Source: Pisolithus tinctorius
Taxonomy: Eukaryota; Basidiomycota; Agaricomycetes; Boletales; Pisolithaceae
DNA length: 64,000 nt
Direction: 5' to 3'
NCBI GenBank assembly: GCA_024663395.1
Contig: JANFAH010000032.1
Coordinates: 310,001 to 374,000 of the forward strand
Both the position numbers and the translations under genes were made by a program. Positions 56,892-64,000 of this stretch are shown here, piece after piece. Numbering within the stretch: the stretch's first letter is position 1; each line of letters begins with the position of its first letter. The notes below the pieces were generated by a model. It saw nothing but the letters and a program-made list of their open reading frames with translations. It did no database searches and was not told the DNA's origin.

Positions 56892-59174
56892 ATGGAATCA
56901 TGGGAGCCGGTACGTGTATTCCGCCTCGTCTCCTACTTAATTCTGATGATTCTGACTTCACTATCGCAGTTATCACCGGTACGTATGCCCCTCGACTGAG
57001 GTATCCACAGGCGTTAATGAGTCCCTATGCATCAGTATTAACTCGCGAATATCCCGAAAGTCAGTTCGGAACACAATATTACAGCAAAGTGTTGGCTAGT
57101 ATTACGTTTCCTGGTAAGCTAAACTCCACCTATATGCTCGCATCACAAGCAAACTAACCCTCCACCTACCTAAGGTATTGTATGCGGTGCGCTTATCTTC
57201 GGATGGACCTCAGATCGCCGGCTCCGCATTGTGCGCCACTTTGTCTCACCCGATTTGTCGGTCTGAGTACCATATACAGGGGCTCGCGGGTGTTCTAGTA
57301 CTCTACTGTTCAGTGTTCACCAGTGTCTGGTCGTCCATACCGGTTGATGTCGGCGTATTGGTTAGCAGGCTTTGTTTTTTACGGTGAGCTTCAGACTCCC
57401 TTCGCCGAACCAGTCCCTAACTACATAAAGTTTCTTGCTCGGCATCGGCGTCGGTGCAGGACACCCTTCTGTTTTGGTCCATGCTTCAGAGCTGGCGGAG
57501 CTAGAAAGCACCTCCGAAAATGTACAATACCGGTGGTTGGTAGTTGCTACAAGTGTGTAATGCTTGCAGCCCACGAGTCAGTGTCCATACTAGCCCTCCA
57601 CAGATACCATGATCAACGTGGGTTTCGCAATTGCCGCTTTCGTCCCACTTGTGCTGTACTGGATGTCAGTGTTTTGTTGTATTATGGTGCTCTACCTCTT
57701 ATCACACTTAGGCTCGAGGAGTACTTCGATGCGGTCTGGGGTCTCTCGATTGGATTCGGTACTGTTTCTGCATTTCTCTGGTGGCCGCCATCCGGCCGTT
57801 GCAACTCATTGGAACGCATCCCCTACTGGCTCACCTTCAAGCGGTACTGGAAGGATCTGCTTCGATTGTCGTTGTCCTGGTTCATTTATGGTTTCATTGC
57901 GTGCGCGCAAATTAATGGCTCATAGGGGGCATGATGCTGATGCAGGATCCACAGGTACCCCGTAAGTTGACCTTGTTTGAACATCAGATGTATCTCTGAC
58001 AGGCCATAGCTCTGTATATATTCTTCCATGGTCATGAACAGGTGTGTACCATATGTCGTGCATCTCAGGTTGGACCTCACTGGAATTGCAGTATCATGGG
58101 TGGCAGCTCATCCCTATTGATTGTGTTTGGGTGGTCCATTGTCATCAGGTAAGCCTGACTGTGTTTACTCTGGCAGGGTAATTGTTTGACTTGTGATAGT
58201 TTGTTATCCCTTGCAGGTCCATTTTCTGCCCTACTTGGTTTCTAAAAGCTGAACCTGTTGCAGGGACTGTGCTTGGTGCATTCATCATTGATTATCTTGG
58301 TCCAAAGACAACAATGGTATGTGGTGCACACCCCCATGCCAGCACATACTCAGACCCTGTTCTGTCAGATTGTTGGTTTACTCTTGCAGGCTGCCATTGG
58401 CTTTGGCATGGGTGTCATGCACAGCCCACTCAATAATCATATTACTGTGTTTGCTGTGAGCCAATTGAACTTGAACTCACATGTAGGTCTCTTCATGTGT
58501 TGTACAGCTTGTCTATGGAATTTTCTTAAGCCTTGGTGAACTTGGTGAGTCCAAAATGATGCAACTGACTGGTCTGTTTATACACTGAAATAGGTCCTGG
58601 CAACTGTCTCAGTGTTCTTGCAGCAAGGACTGCTCCTTTGGCTATCCGTGAATGGTTCTATGGCATTGTGGTTGCAGTTGGCAATGTAGGAGCTGTCATT
58701 GGAATATGGTGTATGTACTGTATATTTGGTCACTGTGGTCCACCTCTTGATCCTGATCCCTTATGGCTAGTCTTCCCCAATATCATTGATGGTGTGTGTC
58801 AACACTTGATGTGAGGTGTAACCATTCATGTGGTGGTATATGTTTAGCTTTTGGTGGCTCAAAGACCATGAAGGGTAATACTGGACCATTCTGGATTTTC
58901 AGTGGCCTTGCCATTCTCAGTGTGCTTGTGACCTTTTTCATGAGGAAGCCCTGTACTCATGATGGTATAAAGACTGAAAACAAAGCTGTATGGTATCTCT
59001 GCTTTTGCTTCTCTGCACATGAACTGACACCATCTTAAGTTTTGTCAGTATTTGAAAGAGAATGGATTTGATGTCAGCCTTGCCAGTCCCTCTGGCAATG
59101 TGTCATCAAGCATCAGACATAGACAAGATGAAAAGTTGGCAACATCTGGCAGCAAACTGAGGAAGGTTATGTAA
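56892..59174 (+). pseudogene. MFS transporter (phosphate/glycerophosphodiester-type) remnant
   Basis: Exon-like pieces on the plus strand in family order: ITFPGIVCGALIFGWTSDR (57100-57220), SELAELESTSENVQYRWLVV (57490-57560), TMINVGFAIAAFVPLVLYW (57607-57663), YWLTFKRYWKDLLRLSLSWF (57823-57890), SSLLIVFGWSIVI (58105-58150), GTVLGAFIIDYLGPKTT (58264-58315), AAIGFGMGVMHSPLNNHI (58390-58445), REWFYGIVVAVGNVGAVIG (58648-58705), GPFWIFSGLAILSVLV, and a tail to TAA at 59172. These are the hydrophobic segments of a 12-helix plasma-membrane permease. The region after GWTSDR and the signature motif are frameshifted, so the copy is probably dead. Confidence 0.65.
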
Positions 59175-59328
59175 TGGCTGCAAATGTATGATAATAGGTG
59201 TGGTAGTGCTATTCTTTACATAAAAAGCCTCCTGCTTGTGTTCCAGAACCCTGAAGTTAGAGTTCCTGTTGTAGCATACTCCATGTTGAATGAGTTTCTG
59301 ATTCCAGATTGCCCTCTTTCAAAGGGTC

Positions 59329-60399
59329 TCAAACACTTGGGTTTCTGTCCTGACAAAAACCCTCAAAATGTGGGGGCTGCCTAGATTCCACTTCTAGACA
59401 TTCAAGGGACATACAGTCTGAACATGTGATACCCTCTGTTTGTATAAATCTCATCAAATTCAGTGGTGTTATGGTGGACTGGTTCATCATAGCATGCTGT
59501 AGTGGTAAGTCATCTACCCAAAATTCAATGAACATACTCATCATTCTTGTTTCACATTGCCAAACAAGGACTAGTGTTGTTGTGAGTGATGTTTCTGCAT
59601 TTGTGCAGTTGATATGCAGTTCTGCCATTCCTGCAGTGTTCATTGGTTCTCACATGATACTGTGTCCCTCATGGGCATTTTCAAAAAGTGCATATTAAAT
59701 TACCATTTCATCCCCCATTTGCCACTCATGTATGTACAGTGACTCCAAAAACCCTTTTGATGTTTGCTATAAATGAAGTGTGTGAAGTGTAGCACAAAAG
59801 GGGGTGGGAATTTTGCTTTGCTTCTCTACATGGCCACCCCATAGACACATGTAAAATAGCATCAGCACTGATATGTTTCAGATGCAATGACAGATTGTGG
59901 CCAGGCACTACAGCATGCAGTTTGTATCTGACAGAATTTGATGGGAATTCTGGCAGCCACAAGCACCACTTGACACAGACATGAATCTGGGATCTATATT
60001 ATTTTTGGCTTCCCCCTGACTTCTAATTTCTTCCACTTGTTCACATTTGTATTCCTCATCTGAAAAACACAGAATGAGTACATACATACTGTATGATGGT
60101 GCATAGGTTACCATAAGTATGGTGTAGCTTACATGAACAGCATCTAAAAATCCTTGCCCAGAAGGTCCCCAGTACTGTCTGGGCTAGACAGATGGTCTGA
60201 GCTATTACTGAGTGACACTACATGTGAAGGGGCATGACACAAAGTAGGGAATGTGTGGGGCACAGGTGATGGGGTAGCAGGTGTGGCCCCAAGTGACTTG
60301 GTGTACATGCTGGGGAGAGGTGGCAAAATTGTTCTGGCATTCTTGCCATACTGTTCTTGATCCTGAATGATAATTTTGTTGAAAAACATGCACATACAT
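59329..60399 (-). other. Possible minus-strand gene remnant
   Basis: Open minus-strand stretches (59643-59329, 59962-59726, 60114-59908, 60428-60144), one rich in Pro/Ser/Thr (ILPPLPSMYTKSLG), could be exons of a decayed gene interrupted at 60400 by LTR-B2. No domain recognised. Confidence 0.25.
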
Positions 60400-63013
60400 T
60401 GTAAGGAATTTGCATTCCCTGGGTGCATAAGCCCCTATCATCAACCATTCTGCAACTATCATTACATCCCAAGACCACTTGCATCCATCACTGTTTGTGT
60501 GCTGTCTTCCCATCTACCTTGCTACCTTCCCACACCTTCACTCCCTCTTGCACATTGCTATACCTGTGGCTGCTGTGCTCTGGTCACTTCCTTTCCTTTG
60601 GACCCTTTCCTTTTACCATGGTCTCTGTCCCTTTGGCACTAGTAGTATACCCTTGGCCCTTGTTGCAACCTGTCCTATGTGTACACACTGTCACATGCCT
60701 TTCCCTTGTTCATACCTTGTCTTACTTAGGTTCTGGGTTTGCCCAGTGTGAGTCAAAGTGTGGAAAGGTGGTATAAACCAACCAAAACCAACACAAAAGA
60801 CAAATATAGAGTGAGTGGTGGTGTACCTCCACAGAACCTGGAAGGCAGAAAAATCTAAGGTGGGGGAATTCAATGGCAGGTGCTCTGAGTGCAAATTGTC
60901 AATGAGTTATGCAGAAGCAGATAAGCAAGTGATGACTGGATGGGGGATGCTGAACAGAGTGAAGGTATTCAGCTAAAAGTACTCCTAGCACAAGTCATCA
61001 TTGAGTTGTGCAGGAGTAGATGAATGAGGGATAACTGTGAGGGGGATGCCAACTAGAGTGATGAGCCTCAATAGAATGTGCTCCTAGCACAAGTCAATGA
61101 CAAGTTACACAAGCATAGGAGGATGACTAAGCAAGAGTTGCTGACTAAGCATGGATAAAGCTTCAGATAAAGGATGGAGGTAGATAGACCCTTGATGGAG
61201 CCTCAACTACCAAGTATGATGAATGGTGACAGATAGACTCTTCCAAATGAGCCTCAACTGTTGACAACAAGTTATGTACTGAGATGAGAGCTGAACTGAC
61301 TGACTGGATTGCTTGATTGCTTGGGTTGTAGCTACATAAGTACAGGGGGTTTATATACTGTGAGGGGAGCACAGCCTATGACAAACAAGGCACAAATCCT
61401 TGGTAAGTAATGAGTAAGGACTGTAAGCAATGAGTAATCCTGATGAGTAAGCAAGAAATGAAAAGTAAGCAAACATAGAAGGATTGGTAAGTATTGGCAA
61501 TAAACAAGTTAAGGACAGTCAAAATATCACAGAATGAGTCAAACAATGTCAGAAACTGAGTAAGCACACTGATATCACATTAGGGGGTGGTGATGCAAGT
61601 CAGATCTCAGCAGAGACATCACTGGACCAACAGATTGGATGACAGATGGATGGTGTTTCCAGATGGGGAAGTATTATTTCCAGAAATAGATGGCATGAGT
61701 CAGGCATCAAAGGGCTAGGGCAGTGGGGGTCTGTGGGGTAATGGGAGCATAGGCAATTGCATCTCCCACCCATTCATCCTCTCAGTGAAGTCAATAAATG
61801 CTTCATGAATGGGGCTCTGATGGAGGAGAGGGAGAAGGGGGGACATCTTCTGCTGGGTCTTGCAGTAAGAAGGCAAGATGCACATCATACTTGTCATGGA
61901 TGCAATCAGGGAGACTGGAGAACAGTAGATTATACTGCAGCTGTCACAATGTGGGGAGAATGATGGATGAGATTGGAACAAAGATGGTGCAGGGAGCAGG
62001 GAGGATGGATCCATATGCTTCATCAAGTGGGGAGACCAAAACAACCACATAAGACCTTTGTAACTGAGTGACAGACCTGAGGTGACCAAAGAACATCCTT
62101 CTGGAAGTCATGCTGACCAGGAGAACATGCTGACCAAGCTGCATGGGATGGGACAGGGCTGACAACAATGGAATGAACCAGGGGGCTTCAGGACAGAAGC
62201 TGGTGGGAACACCTGGCAGATATATGTAGTCACTGTCTCTGGCAAATGAGACAAGCAAGATCAACAAAGAGGCAGCCATATCTGATGGATTTAGTGGAGT
62301 GAGCATCTGATGGATGGAGTGCTGTAGAAATGCATAGGGTACAAGGATCCTTTCCAAAATCTGAAGGCAGGATGGTGTGCCTGAGCACTTTAAGTGAGTG
62401 TGAGAATGGAGTCAATATCTTTGGAAATGGTGCAGATATGATGAAAACTGGAATGCCATACACAGGCACTAAAAACTTTTAATGTGTGCTTAACTTGCTT
62501 CCTCTTTTCTCTTTAGCACTGATGACTCATTCTTGTGTGAAGGATGATTGCTCACATCCAGCAGTTCTTCTATGCATGAGGACTTTAGTCTTCATTTGCA
62601 TGGCATTCACACATGACTCATTGACAAGTTAGGCAGAGTCAGCTATAACCACATCCACAACACCTTTGGTGTGTGACACTGGACTATAAAGCCCTGTACT
62701 TAGGTACAGAATGATACCTTTTGGCACTCAGAAGGTCACTACAAGTTTTTCCTTTTCACTTTGTCTGCACTGCATGTCTCACAAACCACCATGTACAAAC
62801 TAAGTATACTGCTCACACCACTTGCACTGCCAGTACAATACTGCAGAACATGCTGCACATGCCATGAAACACTACTGCTACAAAGCACTGAGTCCCACCT
62901 TCTAGTTTTGACAGGCCCACATCCCTTGGGACAAGCAATTCATTCCCTTCATTTTATTGTTGTTACCTAAGCCATCTAGCTCATATTATACAGCTACTTG
63001 GACTTTTCCTACA
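60400..63013 (+). mobile_element. LTR-B2, 5' LTR of a second B-type element, split by R copy d
   Basis: TGTAAGGAATTTGC at 60400 and TTTTCCTACA ending at 63013. Without the insert it is about 678 bp, compared with 665 bp at 16109-16773. Almost no CpG remains. Confidence 0.88.
60747..62678 (-). mobile_element. R element copy d, inverted
   Basis: TGTGAGTCAAAG (60747) to GGTGTGTGACA (62678) is the reverse complement of the R termini. Flanks CCAG and CTGG differ at two sites, both explained by CpG decay of an original CCGG; uninterrupted LTR-B reads GCCTGGACTATAAAG or GCCCAGACTATAAAG there. The 185-codon ORF is broken after about 138 codons (62357-61944). Confidence 0.8.
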
Positions 63014-63383
63014 ACTGGAGCCTACTGTGAGGGATTCTGCTGTCACTTCCAGGAGGTCACTCAGACACACCACCAAATGCACCAAACTAGAAAATTTACA
63101 CCTCCACTTTTGCAACCTGAACCTGTCAGAAGACTCTGACCTCTTCCACCTTGTTTCACCCATAACACCAAATCAGCGTGACTCTGTGACATGGGGAGGC
63201 ATGAGCAAGTCACAGAGGTTAGTCTTTGGACCAGTGTTAGGTAAGCAGCACATCTTCTCTTTCTTCCATGCCACCACCTTGATAGCTGCCCCTCGTCATT
63301 GCAGCTTCACCAACCACACTCATTTTGTCCAACTCGTAGTCACTCTTTTCTCACCACTTTCCTTTTTCACAGGCACAACCAAT
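63014..63383 (+). other. Primer site and leader of the B2 element
   Basis: TGGAGCCTACTGTGAGGG at 63016, then about 150 bp homologous to 3640-3780 of gypsy B. Similarity ends at about 63168 (after CCCATAACACC), where unrelated sequence with normal CpG content starts. Confidence 0.6.
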
Positions 63384-63750
63384 CATGGCAGATCCCAACC
63401 TCGAGGAGTGCCCAAATTTCGAGTCAGCCACTTTTCATGAAATCCAAGAAGTGATGATGGCTACTCTTGACATTGACTTGGAACAAGCTGTAGCTCGCCT
63501 ATGCACAGCATGGAATGATGACCATCAATGCAGAGTCAATGAATGGAATGCCTGATGCTGAGCTGAGGAGGAAGAAGCACAACAAAGAGAAAACCAGCAC
63601 AGGCAAGACCAAGACCCAGCACCCAGACCAGATGAAGAGGGCCAGAACAATGAATGCCATGATGCAGAATGCAAGAAACCCCAAATGGCCAACTTCACCA
63701 TTGGGAGACCACCCCCTAGCATCCTAGTTAACAGGCCCTCCCAATATGCC
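63384..63750 (+). pseudogene. Gag-like ORF of a non-autonomous element, broken
   Basis: From ATG at 63384: MADPNLEECPNFESATFHE, ARLCTAWNDDHQ, two TGA codons near 63554 and 63560, a Glu/Gln-rich stretch, then KKPQMANFTIGRPPPS and NRPSQYA. This is the recognisable N-terminal part of a Gag-like ORF common in Agaricomycete repeats (KKPKxNDF...RPSxYA). It is cut off at RPSQYA. Confidence 0.55.
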
Positions 63751-63752
63751 AC

Positions 63753-64000
63753 TGTCAAGTACGGGTTTACCCTCAGAGTGACCAGGCTTCAAGACCAGGT
63801 GACAGGGGTTAAGTCTGAGTGGCCAAAGTCAAGGCCGAGAGACAGGGGCCAAGTCCAGTTGGACCGGAGTTGAGGCTGGAGGTTAGGGGCTAAGTCTGGA
63901 GGACCAGACTTAAGGCCAGGAGTGCAGGAACAAGGCCGGTAGCATGGGAAACTGACCGGTCTTGGAGTGCGCACAAGGGGAAGCCGGTCCAGGGTTGGAT
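63753..64000. mobile_element. Start of another LTR-like insertion (runs off window)
   Basis: At TGTCAAGTACGGGTTTACCC the composition changes to purine-rich repeats of an AGGCCAGGAGT/AAGTCTGGAGG type, breaking the Gag-like frame. The TG start fits an LTR, but the other end is outside. Confidence 0.35.

Larger units (their letters stand above)
58141..63175. other. Block almost free of CpG dinucleotides
   Basis: Reading the + strand by eye I find a single CpG (58647) in about 5 kb, against many in 56,900-58,060 and after 63,176. It covers the 3' half of the MFS gene, LTR-B2, R copy d and the short B leader. Confidence 0.85.

Overview
The window looks like a repeat-rich segment of a mushroom-forming basidiomycete (Agaricomycetes) genome. 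The evidence is many short (47-60 nt) GT-AG introns, retrotransposon Gag/Pol types familiar from that group, a HET-domain incompatibility-type protein, and CpG loss in the older repeats. I saw no rRNA, tRNA, CRISPR array or bacterial-style operon.

Positions 1-29,600 are a stack of nested mobile elements. The oldest layer is a DIRS-like element with a reverse transcriptase/RNase H tail and a 426-residue tyrosine recombinase. Its recombinase frame is cut by a 1.9-kb repeat called R here, and again at its last codon by LTR element C. Ty3/gypsy element B (gag, protease, RT, RNase H, integrase; 3' LTR 16,109-16,773) inserted upstream into the DIRS RNase H. R copies landed in B's 5' LTR, in B's pol and in the recombinase. 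A younger gypsy family, A, then entered R and C: one copy with gag at the left edge, solo LTRs at 10,595-11,308 and 25,344-26,057. Target-site duplications (CCCTT, CAAGC, GCAC, ATGG) support the order. Element C (20,222-29,367) has a Gag remnant and no recognisable pol. It carries a tandem array of exon plus mini-intron modules, a captured fragment of the sterol gene ERG26, and a MITE in its 3' LTR.

Positions 29,600-56,500 are the gene-bearing part, built from a segmental duplication. The intact unit is RPAP1/RBA50 (RNA polymerase II assembly factor, minus strand) facing a tandem trio of 2-oxoglutarate/Fe(II) dioxygenase genes (plus strand, 11 exons each, with a 7-nt microexon at the iron-binding HxD motif and a double GATA site upstream). 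A decayed copy of the same unit lies at 29,600-37,050 and is split by a 2-kb MULE-like DNA transposon. Between the two units is a 1,573-residue TPR-HET protein with nine near-identical 90-residue repeats.

Positions 56,900-64,000 hold a broken MFS transporter gene, then an LTR-B insertion with an inverted R copy inside it, and the start of a second Gag-like element. About 5 kb here (58,141-63,175) contains, by eye, a single CpG, and the CpG-free block ends where homology to element B ends. This suggests a repeat-directed, CpG-specific mutation process that spilled into the neighbouring gene.
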